Assembly: GCF_025149945.1 (NCBI RefSeq) | Contig: NZ_JALXVH010000029.1 | Coordinates: 1-36,744, forward strand | Direction of reading: 5' to 3' | Origin: Kocuria sp. p3-SID1428 | GTDB lineage: Bacteria > Actinomycetota > Actinomycetes > Actinomycetales > Micrococcaceae | DNA length: 36,744 nucleotides | Shown here: positions 24,791 through 32,619 of the stretch, in pieces | Layout: every line of letters begins with the position of its first letter | Position numbering within the stretch: position 1 is the stretch's first letter | Notes under the pieces: generated by a model | Seen by the model: the letters and a program-made list of their open reading frames with translations, nothing else | Told to the model about the DNA's origin: nothing | Database searches by the model: none | Program-made: the position numbers and the translations under genes

Positions 24791-25773
24791 GCGGTGGCCT
24801 CCCGGGAGATCTGGCTGTGCGGCGGATTCAGGACGGTCTCGGGGTCGGCGCTGAGGCGGTCCATCCGCCGCAGGATGAGCCCCTCGCGCAGGGCCCACGG
24901 GCAGATGTCCAGGCTCTGGGCGCCGAGCATGTCCATGGCGGTCTCAGCGGCGATCCCGCCGGCGAGCATCTGCTCGGCGCGGTTGACGGAGACGCCGGGC
25001 AGGTCCGCGCGCTCCTGGGCGGACATGGCCTCCATGCGCCGGGTCCACAGCCGCAGGTCCTGCAGGTGCATGGTCCGCCGCACGAACTGCCCCGCCCCGG
25101 AGGGAGCGGCGCCGCAGATGCGCGCCAGGGAGCGGAAGGTCTTGGACGTGCCGACCACGAGATCCGGGGCGCCCTGCGCCTGGATCGTCTCGACGGCCGG
25201 CTCCAGGGTGCGCCGCACATGCTTGCGCAGCGCCTTGACCTCGCTGGGGATCACCGGGTGCCGTGTGAGGAAGCTGCGGGTGAGGCGACCGGCGCCCAGC
25301 GGCGTGGACACTGCTGCCGCCGGCAGGCCGTCGTGGCCGATCGCCATCTCGAAGGACCCGCCGCCGATGTCGAGGTCCAGGATCGTGCCCGAGCCCCAGC
25401 CGGACCAGCGGCGCACGGCGGAGAACGTCACCGCGGCCTCCTGGTCCCCGGAGATCTCGGTCAGTGTGACTCCGGATCGCGACTGGACGTGATCGAGCAC
25501 CGCCGCGCCGTTGCCGGCCTCCCGGATCGCCGAGGTCGCGAAGGCCAGCAGGTCCTCGGCCTGGTGCTCGGCGGCCACGTCTCGGGCCTCGATCACGAAC
25601 TCGGTCAGAGCGTCGCGGCCCTCCTGCGAGATGCAGCCGTCGTCGTCCAGGTACTGCACCAGGCGCAGGGAGACCCTGTGATCCGCGAAGGCCTCGGGCC
25701 GAGAGCCCGGGTAGACGTCGAGCAGCAGCAGGTGGACGGTGTTGGAGCCGACGTCCAGGACTCCCAGGCGCAT
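24787..25773 (-). CDS. Ppx/GppA-family exopolyphosphatase-like protein
   Basis: Actin/hsp70-fold phosphatase of 328 residues. The phosphate-1 loop VLDVGSNTVHLLLLDV is at residues 5-20 and the phosphate-2 loop ILDLDIGGGSFEMA is near 140-153. It is the short actinobacterial form lacking the C-terminal HD-like domain of E. coli Ppx. Mycobacterial members hydrolyse short polyphosphate or bind pppGpp; which applies here is not known. AAGGAG lies six bases before the ATG. It overlaps the isomerase-like gene by four bases and lies 63 bases after topA on the same strand, so it may be read through from topA. Confidence 0.92.
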   Translation of the reverse strand: MRLGVLDVGSNTVHLLLLDVYPGSRPEAFADHRVSLRLVQYLDDDGCISQEGRDALTEFVIEARDVAAEHQAEDLLAFATSAIREAGNGAAVLDHVQSRSGVTLTEISGDQEAAVTFSAVRRWSGWGSGTILDLDIGGGSFEMAIGHDGLPAAAVSTPLGAGRLTRSFLTRHPVIPSEVKALRKHVRRTLEPAVETIQAQGAPDLVVGTSKTFRSLARICGAAPSGAGQFVRRTMHLQDLRLWTRRMEAMSAQERADLPGVSVNRAEQMLAGGIAAETAMDMLGAQSLDICPWALREGLILRRMDRLSADPETVLNPPHSQISREATA

Positions 25774-25836
25774 GCTGGCTCCTTCAGGTGCTCGATCGAT
25801 CGACCGCAGCGGCCCCGGTAGGGGTCGCTCGCGGGC

Positions 25837-28641
25837 TCAGGAGGATGCGGAGGTCTTCTTCCGGGTGCCCGCGCGCTTGGTCGTGGAGGCCCCGGAAGGC
25901 TTCTTGGCCCGGGCGCCCGACGAGCGGCTGGTCTTCTTGGGGGCCGGACCCTTGGCTCGCTTCTCCGAGAGCAGCTGGGAGGCCCGCTCGGCCGTCATCT
26001 GCTCCACAGACTCCGAGCGCGGGATCGTCACGTTGGTCTCGCCGTCGGTGATGTACTCCCCGAAGCGCCCGTCCTTGATGATCATGGGCTTGTCGGTGAT
26101 CGGGTCGGTGCCCAGATCCTTCAGCGGCGGCTTGGCGGCGCCGCGCCCGCGCTGCTTGGGCAGGGCGTAGATCCGCTGGGCCTCCTCGAGGGTGATCTCG
26201 AAGATCTGCTCCTCGCTGGACAGCGAGCGCGAGTCCGTGCCCTTCTTCAGGTACGGGCCGTAGCGCCCGTTCTGCGCGGTGATCATCTCGCCGTCCTTGT
26301 CCTTGCCGACCTCGCGCGGCAGGGACAGCAGCTTCAGGGCATCGTCGAGGTCCACCTGCTGGATGTCCATGGACGACAGCAGCGAGGCGGTGCGCGGCTT
26401 GGGCTTGTCGATCTTCTTGGGCTTCGGCTTGCCGTTCTTGTAGTACTCGGTGGGGATGGCGTCGAGCTCCTCCTGGGTGGGCTCGGGGATCACCTCCGAG
26501 ACGTACGGGCCGTAGCGGCCGTCCTTGACCACGATCGTGCGCCCGGTCTGCGGGTCCTGGCCGAGCTCGCGGCCATCGGCGCGGCCGATCTCCATGAGCT
26601 CCTCGGCCTTCTCGGCGGTGAGCTCATCGGGGGCCAGGGTGTCCGGGACGTTGGCGCGCACGGGGTCGGTGACCTCGCCGGTCTGCGGGTCCACCGAGCC
26701 GCCGGACTCAAGGTAGGGGCCGTACTTGCCCACGCGCAGGTCGATCGTGTCCGTGACCTTCAGCGTGTTCAGCGCCCGGGCGTCGATCTCGCCGAGGTCA
26801 TCGACGATGGCCTTGAGACCGTCGTCCGAATCGCCGCCCTGGCCGAAGTAGAACCGCTGCAGCCACTGCGTGCGGTCCTCCTCGCCGCGGGCGATGCGGT
26901 CCAGGCCCTCCTCCATCTCAGCGGTGAAGTCGTAGTCGACGTAGTCGCTGAAGTGCTCCTCGAGCAGACGCACCACGGAGAACGCGGTCCACGACGGGAT
27001 CAGGGAGGTCCCGCGGACCTTGACGTAGCCGCGGTCGGTGATCGTGGAGATGACGGCCGCATAGGTGGACGGGCGCCCGATGCCGAGCTCGTCCATGGCC
27101 GCCACGAGCGAGGCCTCGGTGTAGCGGGCCGGGGGCTTGGTGCTGTGGCCCTCGGCTGTGATCTCCTGGGAGGTGAGGGCATCGCCCTCCTCCATCTGCG
27201 GCAGGCGGCGGTCCTTGCGGCCCTTGGCCTCGCCGTCCTTGCCCTCGGTGGTGTCCGGCGCCTCGCGGTAGGCCGAGAGGTAGCCGTTGAACGTGATCAC
27301 GGTGCCGGAGGCGCTGAACTCCGCCCTGCGACCGTCGGTGCTGGTCGCGGCCAGGCGCAGGGTGGCGGTGAAGCCCTTGGCATCGGCCATCTGCGAGGCG
27401 ACGGTGCGCTGCCAGATCAGCTCGTAGAGCTTGAACTCATCCGCCGACAGCGAGCCGCGGACCTGATCCGGGGTGCGGAAGGAATCGCCGGCGGGGCGGA
27501 TGGCCTCGTGGGCCTCCTGCGCGTTCTTGGACTTGTTCGCGTAGCTGCGCGGGGCATCCGGCACGAAGTCGCCGCCCCACAGCTCCCGGGCCTGCTGGCG
27601 GGCAGCGCTCACTGCCTGCTGCGACAGCGCGACCGAGTCGGTGCGCATGTAGGTGATGTAGCCGTTCTCGTACAGGCGCTGGGCCACCTGCATGGTGGAG
27701 CGCGACGAGAAGTGCAGCTTGCGCGCAGCGTCCTGCTGCAGCGTGGAGGTCGTGAACGGGGCCTTGGGCCGGGAGAGGTAGGGCTTGGTCTCCTGCTGCG
27801 CGACCGTGAAGTCGGCCTCGGACAGGCCCTCGGCGAGCGAGGTCGCCTGCTGCTCGTCCAGGTGCGCGACGGCCTCCGGCTTGCGCAGCTGCCCGCGGTC
27901 GTCGAAGTCGCGGCCGGTGGCGACCTTGCGCCCGTCCACGGTAGAAAGCCGCGCCTGGAAGGCGCTGCCGGCGTCGGGCCCGGAGACCGGGGCGAACTCG
28001 CCGGTCAGATCCCAGTGATCGGCGGTGACGAACGCCATGCGCTCGCGCTCGCGCTGCACGACCATGCGCGTGGCCACGGACTGCACGCGCCCGGCCGAGA
28101 GCCCGGAGGAGACCTTGCGCCACAGCACCGGGGAGATCTCGTAGCCGTAGAGGCGGTCCAGGACGCGCCGGGTCTCCTGGGCGTCGACCAGGTCCTGGTC
28201 CAGCTCGCGCAGCTCGCCGAAACCGCGCTCGATCGCCTCGCGGGTGATCTCGGGGAAGGTCACGCGGTAGACGGGGACCTTGGGCTTGAGCACCTCGAGC
28301 AGGTGCCACGCGATGGCCTCGCCCTCGCGATCGCCATCCGTGGCGAGGTAGAGGGCATCGCAGTCCTTGAGCTTGCGCTTGAGCTCGGTGACCTTCTTCT
28401 TCTTGTCCGTGTTGACCAGGTAGTAGGGGTCGAATCCGGCCTCGACATCCACGGCGAACTTGCCGTACGGGCCCTTCTTCATCTCGGCCGGCAGGTCCGA
28501 CGGCTGAGCCAGATCTCGGATGTGGCCCATGGAGGAGTCGACCTCATAGGCATCGCCCAGATACCCCGCGATGGTCTTCACCTTCGAGGGGGACTCGACG
28601 ATGAGCAGGCTCTTGCCTGATCCCGGGTTCTTCTGGGGCAC
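25837..28641 (-). CDS. topA: DNA topoisomerase I TopA
   Basis: Type IA topoisomerase that relaxes negative supercoils; 934 residues. The TOPRIM domain opens SLLIVESPSKVKTIAGYLG with catalytic Glu16, and the acidic triad lies in ATDGDREGEA (about 100-109). The active-site tyrosine is Tyr331 in ITYMRTDS. The C-terminal third has no zinc-finger cysteines; instead there are four GRYGPY-like repeats (KYGPY, GRYGPY, GRYGPY, GRFGEY) and a Lys/Arg/Ser tail, the actinobacterial design. GTG at 28641 is chosen: AGGAG lies six bases upstream, and the longer frame would run through the gap into the PPOX gene. Confidence 0.97.
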   Translation of the reverse strand: MPQKNPGSGKSLLIVESPSKVKTIAGYLGDAYEVDSSMGHIRDLAQPSDLPAEMKKGPYGKFAVDVEAGFDPYYLVNTDKKKKVTELKRKLKDCDALYLATDGDREGEAIAWHLLEVLKPKVPVYRVTFPEITREAIERGFGELRELDQDLVDAQETRRVLDRLYGYEISPVLWRKVSSGLSAGRVQSVATRMVVQRERERMAFVTADHWDLTGEFAPVSGPDAGSAFQARLSTVDGRKVATGRDFDDRGQLRKPEAVAHLDEQQATSLAEGLSEADFTVAQQETKPYLSRPKAPFTTSTLQQDAARKLHFSSRSTMQVAQRLYENGYITYMRTDSVALSQQAVSAARQQARELWGGDFVPDAPRSYANKSKNAQEAHEAIRPAGDSFRTPDQVRGSLSADEFKLYELIWQRTVASQMADAKGFTATLRLAATSTDGRRAEFSASGTVITFNGYLSAYREAPDTTEGKDGEAKGRKDRRLPQMEEGDALTSQEITAEGHSTKPPARYTEASLVAAMDELGIGRPSTYAAVISTITDRGYVKVRGTSLIPSWTAFSVVRLLEEHFSDYVDYDFTAEMEEGLDRIARGEEDRTQWLQRFYFGQGGDSDDGLKAIVDDLGEIDARALNTLKVTDTIDLRVGKYGPYLESGGSVDPQTGEVTDPVRANVPDTLAPDELTAEKAEELMEIGRADGRELGQDPQTGRTIVVKDGRYGPYVSEVIPEPTQEELDAIPTEYYKNGKPKPKKIDKPKPRTASLLSSMDIQQVDLDDALKLLSLPREVGKDKDGEMITAQNGRYGPYLKKGTDSRSLSSEEQIFEITLEEAQRIYALPKQRGRGAAKPPLKDLGTDPITDKPMIIKDGRFGEYITDGETNVTIPRSESVEQMTAERASQLLSEKRAKGPAPKKTSRSSGARAKKPSGASTTKRAGTRKKTSASS

Positions 28642-28713
28642 GGTCGCTCCTAGGGGATGGGGATGCCCCGGCCGTCCTCCGCGTCGGAAGCGCGGGTGCC
28701 GGGAGGCTGCGGT

Positions 28714-28751
28714 GGACGGGCGCTCACCCGTCCGATCGCCCCCACCATATA
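28714..28751 (-). promoter_or_regulatory. Candidate topA promoter and leader hairpin
   Basis: TATATG on the minus strand (28751-28746) is the most A/T-rich -10 in the 160-base gap before topA. About 13 bases further on, GGACGGG and CCCGTCC (28714-28733) form a 7-bp stem with a six-base loop early in a leader of roughly 98 bases. No clear -35 is visible, so supercoiling-sensitive spacing cannot be judged. Confidence 0.35.
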
Positions 28752-28801
28752 GCCGCCGCACGACGGGGCCTGACACACGAGCGGCGCGCAGGTGCTCGGG
28801 A

Positions 28802-29254
28802 TCAGTCGTCTCCGCCGTCCGAGCCGCCGTCCTCGGCCGGCCCGACCGGGAACGATCGGCCATGGATCTGATCCGGCTCGATCACGACGAAGACCGGCTT
28901 GAAGCTGCGCACCCAGGTGCGCAGGTCGAGGTTCTCGGCGACGGCGCGCTCGTCCCCTGAATCGACGCGGCGTGCCCGTCCCTGCAGGACCACCGAGGAG
29001 ACGCGCAGCTTCTGCTCGTCGCGATGATCGGCCTCGAAGGCGACCTGGTCGTTGACCGTCAGGGCGGCCAGCTTGGAGCCGGGGGCAGTGCGGAACCACA
29101 GCTTCTTGCCGTGGACGACGAAGTTCACGGGGAAGATGTCGACGAAGCCGCCGGCGTGCACGGCCAGACGGCCGAACGGCTCGTCCTCGAGCAACTGCCA
29201 CATCTCGTCACGGGTGAGCTCGCGGTACGGATCCTGTGCAGTCATGGCCTCCAT
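28802..29254 (-). CDS. PPOX-class flavin-binding protein (copy 1)
   Basis: A 150-residue split beta-barrel protein of the pyridoxamine 5'-phosphate oxidase-like superfamily, likely to bind FMN or F420. Family features are FGRLAVHAGGFVDIFPVNFV (27-46), then WFRTAPGSKLAAL (53-65) with the cofactor-phosphate Ser-Lys, and QVAFEAD. It is clearly paralogous to the protein at 32048-32500, sharing the WQLL..FGRL, PVNF, GSKL and QVAFE..H blocks. The ATG at 29254 is preferred over 29245 because GGGAGG lies about seven bases upstream. Enzymatic role unknown. Confidence 0.85.
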   Translation of the reverse strand: MEAMTAQDPYRELTRDEMWQLLEDEPFGRLAVHAGGFVDIFPVNFVVHGKKLWFRTAPGSKLAALTVNDQVAFEADHRDEQKLRVSSVVLQGRARRVDSGDERAVAENLDLRTWVRSFKPVFVVIEPDQIHGRSFPVGPAEDGGSDGGDD

Positions 29255-29300
29255 CCTTCCACCTCCCGGCCCGCCTCGGAACCCGGCGAGGTGATCTCCC

Positions 29301-31010
29301 TCACGGCTGCGCGGAATCGTCCGGCTCCTCGGGGTCCGCGACGTCGAGGAAGCCGTCGACGAGCAGGCTGCGCGCCTGCTCGAGAAGCGCCAGAGCCTCC
29401 TGGGGGCGATGCCCCGGCTCGGCCTGCCAGTCCAGCAGCGCTCCCAGAGCCCCGACGATCTGCCCGACGCTCAGCTCGCCGTCGCAGGCCCCCATCAGCC
29501 CGGCTGCCTCGGAGGTCAGCATGGCGGTGCGCTGCAGCCCCGCGCCCTGGCGGACCAGGATCACGGACGGATCCTCCGCCCCGGGGTGGCCGTGGCGCTC
29601 CTCCGTGACATGGTCGGGCACCACCAGGTGCAGCTCCTCCCAGGCCGGCCCGAGACGGTCCAGCTCGCTTTCCCGGCGCACGGTCTCCGCCAGCACCGCC
29701 CCGACCGGCTGCTGAGCCGGATGCCCCAGATGCTCGAAGCGACGGCGCGGGGCCGCCTCATGGCCCTCCGGCGGCCGGTCCAGGCGCACCCAGCCGAAGC
29801 CGATTCCGGCCACCGAGCGGGCGGCGAAGTCCTCGAGGTAGGCCTCATAGGCCTGCTCGTAGCGCTGCCGGTCCAGGTGCTCGGAGGCATCGCGCAACCA
29901 GGTCTCGGCGTAGCCCTGCGGGGACTCGATCTCGCGCTGGATGACCCAGGCCTCCAGCTCCGGGGGCAGCCAGGACTCCACCCGCTCGAACCAGGCGCGC
30001 TCGAGCCTCCCGCCGGCGAGCTCCACGGCCTCCGCCGGGATCTCCCAGTTGCCCAGCAGGTGCGCGCTGGCACCGGGGGCCATGACCTGCTCGATCCCCC
30101 CGAGCAGCTCGGCGATCAGGGTGTCGCCCTCCCGGCCGCCGTCGCGGTAGGTGTAGCGCTGGGCCTCGTCCTCCTGCGGCGTGCGCGGGGTGATCACGAA
30201 CGGCGGGTTCGACACCACCAGGTCGAAGCGCTCGCCGGCCACCGGCTCGAGCAGCGAGCCGCAGCGCAGCTCGATGCGCCGCTGCAGGTGATACGGATCC
30301 AGCCCGAGCGCCTGCGCGTTGAGGATCAGGTTGAACCGGGCGAAGCCCAGGGCGCGCTCGGAGAGGTCGGTGGCGACCACGCGCTCGACGCGGCGCAGCA
30401 GGTGGAAGCTCTGGATGCCGCAGCCGGTGCCCAGGTCAAGGGCCGTGGCCGCAGGGCGAGGGTCGGTGATCTGCACGAGGGTCTGCGAGGCCCCGCCCAC
30501 TCCCAGCACGTGGTCGTGGCGCAGCGCGGCTCCCGGTCGCTGGAAGGCACTGAGATCGGAGGCGATCCACAGGTGCAGGCCGTCGTCGCCCTCATGGACG
30601 TCCAGGTCCACGAGGCTGCGCGCCCTGTCCCCCTCCAGCTCCACGACTCCCAGGTGCGCCAGCTCCTGCGGCGAGATCTCCGGCAGCGCCTCGGCCAGCT
30701 GGGCCTGCCCGACCGGTCGGGCCAGCAGCAGCAGCTCGACGACGACGCCCAGCCGCCGCTGCGCGCTGCCCTCCGGGTGGCGCTGCGCCAGCTGCCGCAG
30801 GGCTCGCAGCGCCGGGGCGGCCTGATCGCGGGCCAGGGCCTCGACCGCATCCCGGCCCAGCAGCTCGCGGATCGGCTCCGCTCGGAAGCCCGCCTTCCCC
30901 AGCGCTTCCGCCAGGCGCAGGACGAGCTCGGGGTCCTTTGACCGGGGCGCGTCCGGCACGGCCGAGAAGTCCGGGGCAGTGGTGTTCTGGGGCTCGGACG
31001 GCGTGGTCAT
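29301..31010 (-). CDS. SAM-dependent methyltransferase of the NPPF type
   Basis: A 569-residue protein with a helical N-terminal domain (about 25-150), a class I Rossmann methyltransferase core, and a long C-terminal domain. The SAM loop is [14 protein letters not shown] (191-204) and the catalytic motif is SNPPFVI (267-273). NPPF/Y motifs mark enzymes methylating exocyclic or amide nitrogen in DNA, RNA or protein (HemK, RsmC, TrmN6 types). The multi-domain form is typical of actinobacteria and its substrate is unknown. Its ATG overlaps the trhO stop by four bases (ATGA), so it is coupled to a tRNA-modifying enzyme; an RNA substrate is a reasonable guess only. Confidence 0.85.
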   Translation of the reverse strand: MTTPSEPQNTTAPDFSAVPDAPRSKDPELVLRLAEALGKAGFRAEPIRELLGRDAVEALARDQAAPALRALRQLAQRHPEGSAQRRLGVVVELLLLARPVGQAQLAEALPEISPQELAHLGVVELEGDRARSLVDLDVHEGDDGLHLWIASDLSAFQRPGAALRHDHVLGVGGASQTLVQITDPRPAATALDLGTGCGIQSFHLLRRVERVVATDLSERALGFARFNLILNAQALGLDPYHLQRRIELRCGSLLEPVAGERFDLVVSNPPFVITPRTPQEDEAQRYTYRDGGREGDTLIAELLGGIEQVMAPGASAHLLGNWEIPAEAVELAGGRLERAWFERVESWLPPELEAWVIQREIESPQGYAETWLRDASEHLDRQRYEQAYEAYLEDFAARSVAGIGFGWVRLDRPPEGHEAAPRRRFEHLGHPAQQPVGAVLAETVRRESELDRLGPAWEELHLVVPDHVTEERHGHPGAEDPSVILVRQGAGLQRTAMLTSEAAGLMGACDGELSVGQIVGALGALLDWQAEPGHRPQEALALLEQARSLLVDGFLDVADPEEPDDSAQP

Positions 31011-31993
31011 GCGCTCTCCTGGGGGTCGGTCGGGGCCGCGGAGCCGACAGCACCGGCAGCCGCCTCGGGGTCGGCGTCCGCCGGCAGCGGCTCGCCCGTG
31101 CGGGCGTCGCGGCAGCCGTCGGGGCAGCGCAGACCGGGCCCGCCGAGGTGCTGCTCGCGATGCGGGGCACAGGCCAGCAGGCGGCGGTGACAGCGGGGCT
31201 GCGCGCAGTTGAGGAAGCGATCGGCAGGGGCGTCGCAGAAATCGCACCGCCCGATCACGGCGGCGGCATCGGAGAACTCGAGGGCGCCGCGGTCGTCGAA
31301 GACCGCCAGGGAGCCCTCCCACAGCCCGGAGTCGCCGCGGGTCTCGCCGTAGCGCACGATGCCGCCGTCGAGCTGGTAGACCTCGCGGAATCCTCGCCGG
31401 CGCATCATGGCCGAGAGGAACTCGCAGCGGATCCCGCCGGTGCAGTAGGTGACCACGGGGCGGTCCTTGAGGTGGTCGTAGGCCCCGGAGTCGAGCTCGG
31501 CGGCGAAATCCCGGCTGGTCTCGACATCCGGGACCACGGCTCCCCGGAAGCGCCCGATCCGGGCCTCCCAGGCATTGCGGCCGTCGAAGAGCACGAGGTC
31601 CTCACGCTCGGCAGCCATCTCGTCGAGCTGCTGCGGGCTCACGCGCACGCCGCCATCGACGACTCCCTGATCATCGACGGCGACCTCGTCCGGGGCGCCG
31701 AAGCCCACGAGCTCCCGGCGGACCTTGACCGACAGCCGCGGGAAGTCCGCCGCCGAGCCGTCCGACCACTTGAGCTCGAGATCGCCGAAGGCGCGGTGGC
31801 GGCGGGTGGCCTTGGCGTACTGCTTGAGAGCGCCGACCTCCCCGCCGACCGTGCCGTTGAGGCCCTGCGGGGAGACGATGATGCGCCCGCGCAGCCCCCA
31901 GCGTTCGCACAGGGCCTCCTGCCACAGCGCGATCGCCTGCGGATCGGGCAGGGCGACGATCCGGTAGTGCAGCAGGATGCGTTCGACAGTCAC
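31007..31993 (-). CDS. trhO: tRNA U34 hydroxylase TrhO (rhodanese-fold, YceA family)
   Basis: Oxygen-dependent hydroxylase that makes 5-hydroxyuridine at the tRNA wobble position in family members studied. The 328 residues show the N-terminal acylphosphatase-like domain with [14 protein letters not shown] (38-51), the rhodanese domain with catalytic Cys184 in [11 protein letters not shown], and a Cys-rich C-terminal region (CDFCDAP, CAQPRCH, CAPH, CPDGC) that probably binds metal. GTG at 31993 follows a TAGCCT -10 by six bases, so leaderless. The methyltransferase gene overlaps its stop codon. Confidence 0.9.
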   Translation of the reverse strand: MTVERILLHYRIVALPDPQAIALWQEALCERWGLRGRIIVSPQGLNGTVGGEVGALKQYAKATRRHRAFGDLELKWSDGSAADFPRLSVKVRRELVGFGAPDEVAVDDQGVVDGGVRVSPQQLDEMAAEREDLVLFDGRNAWEARIGRFRGAVVPDVETSRDFAAELDSGAYDHLKDRPVVTYCTGGIRCEFLSAMMRRRGFREVYQLDGGIVRYGETRGDSGLWEGSLAVFDDRGALEFSDAAAVIGRCDFCDAPADRFLNCAQPRCHRRLLACAPHREQHLGGPGLRCPDGCRDARTGEPLPADADPEAAAGAVGSAAPTDPQESA

Positions 31994-31999
31994 CGCACC

Positions 32000-32005
32000 A
32001 GGCTA
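32000..32005 (-). promoter_or_regulatory. -10 element (TAGCCT) of a leaderless trhO promoter
   Basis: TAGCCT on the minus strand fits TANNNT and ends six bases before the trhO GTG. It lies in the 54-base gap after the PPOX gene and has no Shine-Dalgarno after it. Confidence 0.55.
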
Positions 32006-32047
32006 GCCGGGCAGCCGGCCGGTGACCGCCGCCGGGCGACGGGCGGC

Positions 32048-32500
32048 TCAGCCCTGCAGGCTGAAGCGCCGGCCCGTGACCTTGTACGGCGCGATCTCCA
32101 CGACCTCGAGCTTCTCCGTGTCCAGCCATGGGCGCAGCCCGAGGCGCTCGAAGCGCTCGAGCTCCTGGGGATCGGTGAGGGTGCGGGCATGTCCGCGCAC
32201 GATCACGGACCATGCCCGTCCGCCGGTCACATGATCGACCTCGAAGGCGACCTGCGAGTACAGGCTCAGGCGCAGCAGCTTGGAGCCGCGGGCCGAGCGG
32301 AAGTAGAGCTTGCCCTCATCGGCGATGAAGTTCACCGGGGTGATCTCGATCTCCTCGCCGTCGCGGGTGCCCAGACGGCCGAAGCGGCTCTGACCCAGCA
32401 GCTGCCAGCACTGCTGCTCGCTCAGCGGCTCGGCCGGGGCCTGTGCCGGCTGCTCGTCCTGCTCGGGCAGGGGGTCGGGGTGGAGGATGTCCTTGTTCAT
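32048..32500 (-). CDS. PPOX-class flavin-binding protein (copy 2)
   Basis: A 150-residue split-barrel flavoprotein paralogous to the one at 28802-29254. After a polar N-terminal stretch of about 25 residues come CWQLLGQSRFGRLG (31-44), ITPVNFIADEGKLYFRSARG (53-72), GSKLLRL and QVAFEVDH. Sequence ends VTGRRFSLQG, matching GRSFPVG in copy 1. A role in flavin- or F420-dependent reduction or heme handling is possible, but nothing specific is visible. The ATG at 32500 has only a weak GGGGA upstream. It diverges from the DEAH helicase across a 119-base gap. Confidence 0.84.
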   Translation of the reverse strand: MNKDILHPDPLPEQDEQPAQAPAEPLSEQQCWQLLGQSRFGRLGTRDGEEIEITPVNFIADEGKLYFRSARGSKLLRLSLYSQVAFEVDHVTGGRAWSVIVRGHARTLTDPQELERFERLGLRPWLDTEKLEVVEIAPYKVTGRRFSLQG

Positions 32501-32607
32501 GTCCCCATGGTGGTCCTCGGTCCCCGGCTGCGGCGAGGACTTGCCCGGGGTTTCTGCGGAAGGCAGCGCCCAGGGGGCGGTGCGGCAGCGCTGGGGGCAG
32601 GCAATGG

Positions 32608-32613
32608 GACAAT
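32608..32613 (+). promoter_or_regulatory. -10 element (GACAAT) of the DEAH helicase gene, leaderless type
   Basis: GACAAT ends six bases before the ATG at 32620 and the spacer GCGCGG cannot serve as a Shine-Dalgarno. This supports the internal ATG rather than the longer upstream frame. Confidence 0.5.
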
Positions 32614-32619
32614 GCGCGG

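Noticed and set aside
26953..28620. A 555-codon open frame on the + strand opposite topA
   Set aside because: Its codons are the mirror of topA, whose catalytic motifs are intact on the minus strand. Long antisense open frames are expected at this GC content, and no domain is recognisable.
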